Part shown: positions 16,717-24,634 of the stretch, one piece after another
Position numbering within the stretch: the first letter of the stretch is position 1
Layout: each line of letters opens with the position of its first letter
NCBI GenBank assembly: GCA_033763355.1
Contig: JANRKT010000003.1
Coordinates: 1-40,145, forward strand
DNA: 40,145 nucleotides
Direction of reading: 5' to 3'
From: JANRKT01 sp033763355
GTDB taxonomy: Bacteria > Bacteroidota > Bacteroidia > Chitinophagales > Chitinophagaceae
Notes under the pieces: generated by a model
Database searches by the model: none
Told to the model about the DNA's origin: nothing
The model's input: the letters and a program-made list of their open reading frames with translations, nothing else
Made by a program: the position numbers and the translations under genes

Positions 16717-17544
16717 CTAATCAAATACAATGGTCTTGTTCTGATAAACCAGCACACTGTCTTCAAATACCAGGTGCAATGCCCTTGCCAGTACGGCTTT
16801 TTCAATTTCTTTTCCGGCACGCATCATATCAGCTGGTGTAAAGGAGTGGGTAACGGGAATGATCTGCTGGGCAATAATGGGGCCTTCGTCCAGTTCATCG
16901 GTTACAAAATGCGCTGTGGCACCAATAAGTTTTACGCCCCTTTCATAAGCCTGCTTATAAGGATGCGCCCCGGCAAATGCCGGCAAAAAAGAATGGTGGA
17001 TATTGATGATGCGCATGGGGAACTGCCTTACAAAACCAGGTGAAAGTATGCGCATGAATTTGGCAAGCACAAGATAATCTGCAGGGTATTTGCTGATTAC
17101 ATCAAGCAAAGCTTTTTCAAAATCAGGTTTGCTTCTTTGCTCATGTGTTACGCAATGAAATGGTATTCCGAAACGCTTACATATATCGCTCAGGTCAGGA
17201 TGATTACCGATAACGCACTGCACCTTTGCACCAAGGGTTTTAAAATGGTTGCGGAGTAAAATATCGCCGAGGCAATGGTATTCTTTGGTCACCAGTACAA
17301 TGATCTTCTTTTCCGGCAGGGGATTGATTTTTATATCCGCTTCTTCCGGCAGGGCCGACTGCAGTTGCTGCTGAAGATTGCCTGCCACCACATCGCCAGT
17401 TACTTCAATCCTTACAAAAAAGCGGTTATCAAAAGCATCCACATGTTCCCTCATGGAAACAATATTTGCTCCATGAGCAGCCAGTAAACTGCTGATGGCT
17501 GCCACCAGGCCTGTTTTGTCTTTGCACTGGATAACGATGATCAT
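16717..17544 (-). CDS. purU: Formyltetrahydrofolate deformylase
   Basis: 275 residues, cytoplasmic, close to the ~280 of E. coli PurU. It hydrolyses 10-formyltetrahydrofolate to formate and tetrahydrofolate and so balances the one-carbon pool and supplies formate for purine synthesis. Residues 1-80 are an ACT domain (CKDKTGLVAAISSLLAAHGA). Residues ~85-275 are the formyltransferase fold with catalytic N181 and H183 (INIHHSFLPAF) and D219 (DELDEGPI). The ACT domain in E. coli binds glycine and methionine as effectors; whether that holds here is unknown. The gene stands as a single unit. Confidence 0.93.
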   Translation of the reverse strand: MIIVIQCKDKTGLVAAISSLLAAHGANIVSMREHVDAFDNRFFVRIEVTGDVVAGNLQQQLQSALPEEADIKINPLPEKKIIVLVTKEYHCLGDILLRNHFKTLGAKVQCVIGNHPDLSDICKRFGIPFHCVTHEQRSKPDFEKALLDVISKYPADYLVLAKFMRILSPGFVRQFPMRIINIHHSFLPAFAGAHPYKQAYERGVKLIGATAHFVTDELDEGPIIAQQIIPVTHSFTPADMMRAGKEIEKAVLARALHLVFEDSVLVYQNKTIVFD

Positions 17545-17643
17545 TGGTGAAATATCTTTTAAACTTACCGGGGGTTATTCATAAGGCTTCTTTGCAAATT
17601 CAGGGTTTAATCATTGGAAAGTTTATGTTGGTATAAAAAAATT

Positions 17644-20475
17644 TTAATGCGCATCCAGCCAGTTTTCGCCTTCGCCACATTCAGCAATCACTGGTACTTT
17701 GTTAGGCAATGGCATGGCGGTTTGCATACATTCTATAATCAGCGGTTTTAACTCTTTTACTTCGCTTTTTACTGCATCAAACACCAGTTCATCGTGCACC
17801 TGCAGGATCATTTTGCTTTTCATTTTTTCTTTTTGCATGGCAGCATGTGTTTTGATCATCGCCATTTTAATCATGTCTGCGGCGGTTCCCTGTATGGGTG
17901 AATTGATGGCGTTGCGCTCTGCAAAACCACGTACAGTAAAATTTGAAGAATTGATGTCCCGCAGCCAGCGTTTGCGGCCCATTAAGGTTTGCACATAGCC
18001 ATGTTCACGGGCAAAATTGATGGTGTCGTCCATGTACTTCTGTATATTGGCAAACTGTTTTTTGTAGTTGTCAATAATTTCTTTGGCTTCCGTTCTTGAA
18101 ATGCCGAGGTTATCCGCCAGGCCAAAAGCGCCCTGGCCATAGATAATACCAAAGTTTACACTCTTTGCTTTATAACGCATTTCTTTGGTTACGCTTTTCT
18201 CATCCACGTTATACACCCTGGCTGCTGTTGCAGTATGTATGTCTTTCCCTTTCTGAAATGCATCGCACATAGCAGGGTCTCCGCTGATGGCTGCTACTAT
18301 GCGCAGTTCAATTTGCGAATAGTCAGCGCTGAGTAAAACATGTTTGTTATCTCTCGGAATAAATGCTTTGCGTATTTCCTTTCCCCGGTCAGTCCTTACC
18401 GGTATGTTCTGCAAATTGGGGTTGTTGCTGGCCAGTCTTCCTGTTACCGCTACAGCCTGCCCATATGTAGTGTGTACCCTCCCTGTTTTGCGGTTGATCA
18501 GTTGTGGCAATGAATCTACATAAGTTGATTTTAATTTGGTGAGTTCACGGAAAGCGAGGATATCACCCACAATGGGATTGTTATGAGAAAGTTTCAGCAA
18601 TACATCTTCGCCTGTTGCATACTGACCTGTTTTTGTTTTTTTGGCTTTGGGGTCAAGCTGCAGTTTTTCAAATAACACTTCGCCTAATTGTTTGGGTGAT
18701 GCCAGGTTGAACCTTACACCTGCCTGTTTGTAAACACTTTCCTCTGCCTTCTTCGCATCCTTTTCCAGTTCTTTGGAATAATCATTCAGAAAACCCTCAT
18801 CAATCTTTACGCCTTCATATTCCATTGCAGTCAACACTTTCACAAGCGGGTTCTCCACTTCTTTAAAAACTTTCTCTACTTCATTTTCTTTTAACAGGGG
18901 AACAAAAACATTTTTCAGCTGAAGGGTAATATCTGCATCTTCTGCTGCATAATCTTTTATTTTATCCAGTTCCACATCACGCATGTTGCCCTGGGTTTTT
19001 CCCTTCTTTCCAATCAGTTCATCAATGTGCACCGGTTCGTAGCCGAGATATTTTGCGCTGAGCATATCCATGCCCCTCTTGCCATCTGGTTCAATTACAT
19101 AATGCGCCAGCATGGTATCAAAAATATTTCCCTTCAGTTCCACTTCATACCATTTCAGCACCAGCATATCGTATTTTAAATTCTGGCCGATCCATGTAAT
19201 TTTTTCATTGGTAAATAAAGGCTCAAACAGTTTTAATATTTTGTTTGTTTCTTTCTGGTCGGCAGGGCATGGAATGTAATACGCTTCGCCGGGTTTGTAA
19301 GAAAAACTCATCCCCACCAGTTCACAATCATTGGCATCAATGCCGGTGGTTTCTGTATCAAAGCAGATTTCCTTTTGTTTCAGTAAATCAGCCACTAATT
19401 TTTTAATGGTGGCTTCGTCCGGTACAGCCTGATAGGTATGTGGTGTATTGTGTATGTTTTTTCCTGCTGTCAGTCCTGTTTCAGTGTTTTCATTTTCTTC
19501 TGCAACAGCTTTTTCTTTGCTGTTTGTTTCTTTTGGCGCTTCAATAATATTTCCAAACAAATCGGTTTGCACGGCTTCAGGGGCGGCTTTAAATACATTA
19601 AACTCTTCACCCAAAATTCTTTTGCCCAATGTTTTAAATTCCAGTTCGGCAAATACTTCTTTCAAAGCTTCTTTATTCCATTCTTTCAGCCTGAAATCTT
19701 CTTCATGAAATTCAACCGGCGCATTGACAATAATGGTAGCTAGTTTTTTGCTCATTAATGCAAGGTCTTTGCCATTGCGTACCTTTTCACCCAATGCCCC
19801 TTTTATGTTATCTGCATTTTTTAAAACATTTTCCAGCGTTTCATATTCAGCCAATAATTTGGCGGCTGTTTTTTCGCCTACTCCCGGTATGCCGGGGATA
19901 TTGTCAACACTGTCGCCCATTAACCCCAGCACATCAATAACCTGTTTTACTTCTTTGATATTCCATTTGGCACAAACTTCTCCGGGCCCCATGATCTCCA
20001 CATCACCACCCTGGTAGCCGGGCTTATAAATAAATATTTTATCGCTTACAAGCTGTCCGTAATCCTTATCAGGGGTAACCATATACACAGTATATCCTGC
20101 TTTAGCCGCCTGCTGCGCAAGTGTGCCGATCACATCATCAGCTTCATAACCATGTGTTTCAATGACGGGAACATTAAACCCTTTGATGATATTTTTTATA
20201 TCAGGAACAGATGCAAGCAAATCCTCCGGGGCTTCCTGACGGTTTGCTTTGTATTCTGTAAAGTCAGTGTGCCGCTCCGTTGGTTCTTCCGTATCAAAAC
20301 ATACAGCCATATGCGATGGCTTCTGGTTGTTGATGAGGTCAATTAAAGTATTGGTGAACCCAAACTGTGCATTGGTATTCTTCCCTTTTGAAGTGATGCG
20401 GGGATTGCGTATCAAAGCATAGTATGCCCTGAAAATAAGTGCAAAGGCATCAAGGAGAAATAATTTTTTTTCCAT
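17644..20475 (-). CDS. polA: DNA polymerase I
   Basis: 943 residues, the usual length. It fills gaps after excision repair and removes Okazaki primers. Residues 1-~290 are the 5'-3' exonuclease (EADDVIGTLA, GDSVDNIPGIPGVG). Residues ~345-540 are the 3'-5' proofreading domain with intact catalytic residues: D373 and E375 in DTETTG, N431/D436 in GQNLKYDM, and Y509/D513 in YAAEDAD. Residues ~545-943 are the polymerase: motif A DYSQIELR (D718), motif B KSVNFGIIYGQGAFG, motif C QVHDELVF (D895). An in-frame ATG 36 bases upstream adds residues unlike the family; MEKKLFLLDAFAL is the expected start. Confidence 0.97.
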   Translation of the reverse strand: MEKKLFLLDAFALIFRAYYALIRNPRITSKGKNTNAQFGFTNTLIDLINNQKPSHMAVCFDTEEPTERHTDFTEYKANRQEAPEDLLASVPDIKNIIKGFNVPVIETHGYEADDVIGTLAQQAAKAGYTVYMVTPDKDYGQLVSDKIFIYKPGYQGGDVEIMGPGEVCAKWNIKEVKQVIDVLGLMGDSVDNIPGIPGVGEKTAAKLLAEYETLENVLKNADNIKGALGEKVRNGKDLALMSKKLATIIVNAPVEFHEEDFRLKEWNKEALKEVFAELEFKTLGKRILGEEFNVFKAAPEAVQTDLFGNIIEAPKETNSKEKAVAEENENTETGLTAGKNIHNTPHTYQAVPDEATIKKLVADLLKQKEICFDTETTGIDANDCELVGMSFSYKPGEAYYIPCPADQKETNKILKLFEPLFTNEKITWIGQNLKYDMLVLKWYEVELKGNIFDTMLAHYVIEPDGKRGMDMLSAKYLGYEPVHIDELIGKKGKTQGNMRDVELDKIKDYAAEDADITLQLKNVFVPLLKENEVEKVFKEVENPLVKVLTAMEYEGVKIDEGFLNDYSKELEKDAKKAEESVYKQAGVRFNLASPKQLGEVLFEKLQLDPKAKKTKTGQYATGEDVLLKLSHNNPIVGDILAFRELTKLKSTYVDSLPQLINRKTGRVHTTYGQAVAVTGRLASNNPNLQNIPVRTDRGKEIRKAFIPRDNKHVLLSADYSQIELRIVAAISGDPAMCDAFQKGKDIHTATAARVYNVDEKSVTKEMRYKAKSVNFGIIYGQGAFGLADNLGISRTEAKEIIDNYKKQFANIQKYMDDTINFAREHGYVQTLMGRKRWLRDINSSNFTVRGFAERNAINSPIQGTAADMIKMAMIKTHAAMQKEKMKSKMILQVHDELVFDAVKSEVKELKPLIIECMQTAMPLPNKVPVIAECGEGENWLDAH

Positions 20476-20533
20476 GATGCTAAGGTAACTATTTGCCCAA
20501 AGGGGCAACAACTAAAAAATGCGGGAGGGTATT

Positions 20534-20755
20534 TTAAGATTTTACAACCGGTTTATTTTGCAGCGGGTTTTCTGTTTCATTTTTTTTCTTAACAGGGGGC
20601 TGCTGTGGCTTATTCTCCGGTTTTAATAATGATGAAGGAACAGAATTGGAAGGCGATTTTAAAATAAACGACTCACCGTCATTGCTGCAAAAAACAACCA
20701 GGTAAAGTGCAAAGATGAACAGGCCTGCGGCAAAAAAATGGAATAGCTTTCTCAT
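20534..20755 (-). CDS. Small membrane-anchored protein, unknown
   Basis: 73 residues. An N-terminal hydrophobic stretch (LFHFFAAGLFIFALYLVVFC, residues 4-23) acts as an anchor or uncleaved signal. The remainder is polar, rich in P, K, N and E, and probably disordered (PENKPQQPPVKKKNETEN). The anchor-plus-tail pattern is unlikely by chance, which is why I accept it. It lies 58 bases before polA on the same strand. No family is recognised. Confidence 0.55.
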   Translation of the reverse strand: MRKLFHFFAAGLFIFALYLVVFCSNDGESFILKSPSNSVPSSLLKPENKPQQPPVKKKNETENPLQNKPVVKS

Positions 20756-20790
20756 AGTTGTGGATTTGGAAATACAACTATATAACTATA

Positions 20791-20817
20791 AGCAAAAACA
20801 ATTATTGTGCTTTTGCT
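20791..20817 (-). terminator. Hairpin after the esterase gene, possible terminator
   Basis: agcaaaa at 20791-20797 pairs with ttttgct at 20811-20817. An inner acaat/attgt stem continues it, with a 2-base bulge. It lies 18 bases beyond the esterase stop. The following U-tract is weak, so termination is uncertain. Confidence 0.35.
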
Positions 20818-20835
20818 GTATAATTAACCTCTTTC

Positions 20836-21564
20836 TTAAAACCTTGTTTCAAGATAGTAAGGCAGCATTTTGCGCCAGGTGGGCCAGTCGTGTGTAATGT
20901 CAGTTCCCCATACATCCAGTTCATGCGGTATTGATTTGGTATTCAACACTCCTGAAAACCTCCTGTTGGCTTCAGGGTCTTCATAAGCGCCGCTTCCGGT
21001 TGAAATAATCATCTTGCCTTTTCTGATGCGGCTCAGGTACCAGTCATCAGTAAGATTGGGAACATAATGAATGGGTGAGTTAAAATACACCTGGTCGTCG
21101 TAAAATCCCTTGGTATATTCCATTAAATCATAAACCCCGCTCATGGAAATTACGCCATCAATAAGATCAGGCCTTTTTAAAAAAAGGTTCATGGCATGCA
21201 ATGCACCGAATGATGCGCCACATGTAACAATTGGTGTTTCGGGAGAAGAGTTGTTTTTGATATAAGGTATTACTTCATTAAATACATACTCATTAAACTG
21301 GTTTTGGCGGATGGCTTTGTGTGCCGGTTCCATATCATTGTTCAGCCAGCTTTCATTATTGATGCTGTTGATGGAAAATACTTTTACTTTTCCACCATCA
21401 ATGAACGGAGCTATGGTATCAATAAGCTGAAAGCGTTCATACTCGAGATAATCGGCGGCCGCAGTTGGAATGAGCAAAAGTGCAAACCCGTAGTGGCCGT
21501 AAATTGCGATGGGCATATCCCTGTTTAATGCCGGGCTGTGCCAGTCAAATAATTCTCTGTGCAT
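20836..21564 (-). CDS. Alpha/beta-hydrolase, esterase (EstA/esterase D-like) family
   Basis: 242 residues, no signal peptide. The nucleophile elbow is CGASFGALHAMN (Ser near 134), followed by RPDLIDGVISMSGVYD. A late THDWPTWRKMLPYYL carries the likely catalytic His. The arrangement fits the PF00756-type esterase family (esterase D, mycolyltransferase and enterochelin esterase relatives). The start MHRELFDWHSPALNRDMPI matches the family's first strand. The substrate is unknown. It is read in the same direction as the ParA gene upstream but separated by a probable terminator. Confidence 0.8.
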   Translation of the reverse strand: MHRELFDWHSPALNRDMPIAIYGHYGFALLLIPTAAADYLEYERFQLIDTIAPFIDGGKVKVFSINSINNESWLNNDMEPAHKAIRQNQFNEYVFNEVIPYIKNNSSPETPIVTCGASFGALHAMNLFLKRPDLIDGVISMSGVYDLMEYTKGFYDDQVYFNSPIHYVPNLTDDWYLSRIRKGKMIISTGSGAYEDPEANRRFSGVLNTKSIPHELDVWGTDITHDWPTWRKMLPYYLETRF

Positions 21565-21623
21565 AAATGTGGTTTTAGATTTCTGATTATTTTATAGGGA
21601 TAGTACAACAGAGGGCAGGGGGA

Positions 21624-21644
21624 CAAAAATAGGGGGATTCCCCC
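21624..21644 (-). terminator. Probable terminator of the parA-like gene
   Basis: On the minus strand ggggg-aat-ccccc (21632-21644) is followed directly by tattttt. The last eight bases, tatttttg (21624-21631), also match the TAnnTTTG -7 element, so the site could instead, or also, start transcription of the esterase gene. Confidence 0.5.
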
Positions 21645-21681
21645 GAATTATCGTAACAGAACAAAGGAAACTGCAGCCTGC

Positions 21682-22422
21682 TTATAAAACTCCCTCTTTG
21701 ATTTCTTCCCACAAGTCCCGGTAGCATTGGGCGGCATAACTGCTGCGGGCATACTCTTCAATGGGTGTGCGGTGGATACCCATCTTTTCTACATCAGACA
21801 GGTAGGGAATGTAGTTTTCGAAAAATCTTTTGTCTTTATACAATTCCTCCATGGTTTCCTTGTGCATGTTCTTCCTTAGATCAACCATGGTAAAGAAGCA
21901 CATCATTTTTGACAGTTCAATGCCTTTTTCTTTAAAATAATCTTTCACCATGTTATAGGTACGTATGGAAAGTGTGGTGGGGATAACGGGCATCAGTACA
22001 ATATCAGCGGCATGAAATACATTTTCAGAAAGGGCTGATAAACCCGGAGGGCAATCTATAAATATAAAATCATAAACACCTTCAAAAGGTTTGAGCAATG
22101 ACGCCAGTCTTTTTTTTGAACCGCTCATTTCCTGCACAATGATATCAAATGCTTTGGCTGAGTGATCGGCAGGAATAATTTCGAGGTTTTCATAATCGGT
22201 GGCCATTACTGCTTCAGTAAGGTCTGCATCTTTTCCCAGCAGTTCTTTAACCGCAACTTTATGTTTGGGTTTTATTTTATAATAGAAACTGGCTGAACTT
22301 TGCGGGTCAATATCCCACAACAATGTTTTGTGCCCGTTCTGTGCTGACAGATATGCAAGGTTTACACATGATGCTGTTTTGCCTACGCCGCCTTTAAGGT
22401 TATACAATGCTATAACAACCAT
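21682..22422 (-). CDS. ParA/Soj-family ATPase (orphan)
   Basis: 246 residues. A deviant Walker A motif is KGGVGKTAS at 10-18 with the signature Lys10. A' is LLWDIDPQSSAS, and Walker B is FIFIDCPPGLS. The C-terminus (RSSYAAQCYRDLWEEI) fits the chromosomal ParA/MinD-like group. These ATPases position DNA or protein cargo by cycling between DNA-bound dimers and free monomers. No parB, parS-like cluster or partner cargo gene is adjacent, so the cargo is unknown. The N-terminus lacks the extra helix-turn-helix of plasmid P1-type ParA. Confidence 0.9.
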   Translation of the reverse strand: MVVIALYNLKGGVGKTASCVNLAYLSAQNGHKTLLWDIDPQSSASFYYKIKPKHKVAVKELLGKDADLTEAVMATDYENLEIIPADHSAKAFDIIVQEMSGSKKRLASLLKPFEGVYDFIFIDCPPGLSALSENVFHAADIVLMPVIPTTLSIRTYNMVKDYFKEKGIELSKMMCFFTMVDLRKNMHKETMEELYKDKRFFENYIPYLSDVEKMGIHRTPIEEYARSSYAAQCYRDLWEEIKEGVL

Positions 22423-22448
22423 GTTTGCTGTTTTATTTACTGAATATA

Positions 22449-22477
22449 CAAAGTTGCTGCGAAGTTTTCTTTTGCAA
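22449..22477 (-). promoter_or_regulatory. Probable promoter of the parA-like gene
   Basis: On the minus strand TTG (22475-22477), an 18-base spacer, then caactttg (22449-22456), a 7 of 8 match to TAnnTTTG. The start of transcription would be ~20 bases before the ATG at 22422. Confidence 0.5.
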
Positions 22478-22491
22478 TTGCCGGTGCTGGT

Positions 22492-24486
22492 TTACTTTGC
22501 CACTTTAAACACACCCCTCATTACAGACGCATGGCCCGGGTAAGTGCATACAAATATATAATCCCCGGGTTTATCCGGCGCAATGAAGTATATTGATTCA
22601 GAACTGTTGGGTTGCAGCAAAGCTGTGTAAAAAAGCACTTTAGCGGTTGAAGGCACATAGTTCAGGGACTGTCCTTTGAGCCCCATATTCAATGCCAGGG
22701 CAGCCACATCATCAGCGGCGCCGGGTGATGTAATTACAACATTGTGCATCATGTCATCATTATTATTAAACACCAGTTTAACCTTACTGCCTGCCTTTAC
22801 CTGCAAAAGGGTTTTATCAAATTTTAAACCTGGCCTGGTTCCGATGCGCAGCACCTGGTCAGGTTCTTTCCAGTCAGCCGGCATTCTGGTTACCCTTTTT
22901 GCTGAAGAAGGTTTGGGTGCAGCAGTGGTTTTAGTTGCTGCCAACATGGTATGCTGATGTGGTTTTACAGTTTGCTGTGCTGTAAGTTTTACTTTTTCTC
23001 CCGGCGGGATTGCATTCAACGTATAATAACCCACGTTGTGCAACAGGGTTTTTCCTTCAGCAGATACAATGTTATTGAGTTTTACTTCGTGGATATATCC
23101 TTCTTTTAAACTGTCCAGCACAAGCCTTGTCTTTTTACCGTCAGCAGAAACAATAATGCCTTTTAATAAACGCGGGGATTGATTGATAACGGGGCTGCCA
23201 TAAAAATGATGGTATTTATAGGTAAAGCTGCTGAGTTCATAATTCATGGCCTGTTGCAGTGCTTTTGCATCTGCAGCTTGCGTAAACTCAATTTCAAAAC
23301 CATCCGGCATCGCTTTTATTTCTTTTATTTCAAATGGCGTTTTGCCACTCCATTTTAATTGCTGCAACGCATACATTTCTTTACCGGTACTGGCCCAGCC
23401 CCTGCTTGTCATGCCGCCAAACATGGAGCCGTCAATACCCCATCTTAAGCGAAGCAAACCGGATGCAAATCCCTCACGAAAAGGATAACAGGCGCCCTGG
23501 TATTTACCATTTACTTTTTCCAAACTCATCCGCATAATTTTTGAATGGCCCTGGTCAGCTACAAAATACTGACCTGTAAAAGGACCAAATGCACCGCTGG
23601 TATTGTCTTCAATTATATCTGCGGTTGAAATACCCATCAATGTATGCGGGAACCAGACAGCAGGCAATTTTAATTGCGGAATTTTCTTAGCCGCTTCATG
23701 CATGGGCTGACCGTTATCAACTGCTTTTAATTCATTTTTGGTAAGCTTCAATGGTGATCCGGGTTCTCCTGTCCAGTTCAATCCTCCTGCATTGCCTGCA
23801 AAATCCCCTTTTTCAAGATGGGTAACCCTTCCGCTGCCAACCCAGTCGCCCTGGTTTTCTGCAAAAAAAATATCATTTGCGCTGTTTACATTAAACCCTG
23901 CAGGGGAACGCAGGCCGGTTGCAATGGGTTCCATTTTTCCGTCAGGGAATATTTTTAACAGCCATCCATGCCATTTGGTCAAACTTTCGCCGTAATCAAT
24001 CCATGCTACATTTAATGTAACAAGCATATTCCCATCTTTATCAAACACAGGGCCATAAGCATATTCATGATAATTACCGCTCAGCTCAAACTGGTAAACA
24101 GGTTCAAACCTGTCGGCACGTCCATCGTGGTCGTCATCTGTTATTTTTGTTAATTCACTGCGTTGTGTACAATAGAATGAACCATCCTTATACGCAAGCC
24201 CCAGCACTTCGTGCAGCCCCGAAGCAAACTTTTTATAATGCGGCTGTGAGCCATCAGCGGAGTAAGCGTTCTCAATCATCCATATTTCACCTCTTCTTGT
24301 TGATACTGCAAGCCTGCCATCGGGCAACACAGCAATGCCGCCCACTTCCAGTTTAATGTCATCCGGTATGGATAATGTTTTGATGGGGTAATAGTCTTCT
24401 TCGGTTTGAACAGCGGCAGTTTTATTTTGAGCATGAACAATACTGCTGCCCAATAACCAGCCAATAAGGAGTACTATCTTTTGCAT
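22492..24486 (-). CDS. Exported beta-propeller dehydrogenase-like protein fused to a blue-copper (cupredoxin) domain
   Basis: 664 residues with a signal peptide (MQKIVLLIGWLLGSSIVHAQ). Residues ~35-380 form a propeller of the soluble glucose/sorbosone dehydrogenase type (GGIAVLPDGRLAVSTRRGEI, ITDDDHDGRADRFEPVYQF, GLRSPAGFNV, FVADQGHSKIMRM). A linker rich in T, A and P follows near 510-535. Residues ~545-664 are an azurin/plastocyanin-like domain with a full type 1 copper set: H581 (MMHNVV), C647, H652 and M656 (CTYPGHASVM). Electrons from oxidation of a sugar or polyol could pass to the copper, though no haem or PQQ was identified. The DUF1080/PA14 gene lies next upstream on the same strand. 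Confidence 0.85.
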   Translation of the reverse strand: MQKIVLLIGWLLGSSIVHAQNKTAAVQTEEDYYPIKTLSIPDDIKLEVGGIAVLPDGRLAVSTRRGEIWMIENAYSADGSQPHYKKFASGLHEVLGLAYKDGSFYCTQRSELTKITDDDHDGRADRFEPVYQFELSGNYHEYAYGPVFDKDGNMLVTLNVAWIDYGESLTKWHGWLLKIFPDGKMEPIATGLRSPAGFNVNSANDIFFAENQGDWVGSGRVTHLEKGDFAGNAGGLNWTGEPGSPLKLTKNELKAVDNGQPMHEAAKKIPQLKLPAVWFPHTLMGISTADIIEDNTSGAFGPFTGQYFVADQGHSKIMRMSLEKVNGKYQGACYPFREGFASGLLRLRWGIDGSMFGGMTSRGWASTGKEMYALQQLKWSGKTPFEIKEIKAMPDGFEIEFTQAADAKALQQAMNYELSSFTYKYHHFYGSPVINQSPRLLKGIIVSADGKKTRLVLDSLKEGYIHEVKLNNIVSAEGKTLLHNVGYYTLNAIPPGEKVKLTAQQTVKPHQHTMLAATKTTAAPKPSSAKRVTRMPADWKEPDQVLRIGTRPGLKFDKTLLQVKAGSKVKLVFNNNDDMMHNVVITSPGAADDVAALALNMGLKGQSLNYVPSTAKVLFYTALLQPNSSESIYFIAPDKPGDYIFVCTYPGHASVMRGVFKVAK

Positions 24487-24502
24487 ACAATGAATGATGT
24501 AT

Positions 24503-24628
24503 TTAGCCTTTATTGCAATCTTTTATTTTCATTTACTGACCCCTTCCAGTGTTGGCGTCCCCGCCAACGCTATTTTTAAAGTTCAGGTGGTTGTTAGCCT
24601 TTATTACCATCTTTTCAGTTCATTTATT
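24503..24628. repeat. Direct repeat pair flanking a GC-rich hairpin
   Basis: A ~34-base segment starting ttagcctttatt occurs at 24503-24535 and again at 24594-24626, with about 28 matching positions. Between them agtgttggcg (24548-24557) pairs with cgccaacgct (24562-24571) with one wobble. The stem is followed by atttttaaa on the plus strand. Confidence 0.6.
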
Positions 24629-24634
24629 AAATCC

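Noticed and set aside
17644..20475. Possible loss of proofreading in DNA polymerase I
   Set aside because: All three exonuclease motifs are intact (D373/E375, N431/D436, Y509/D513).
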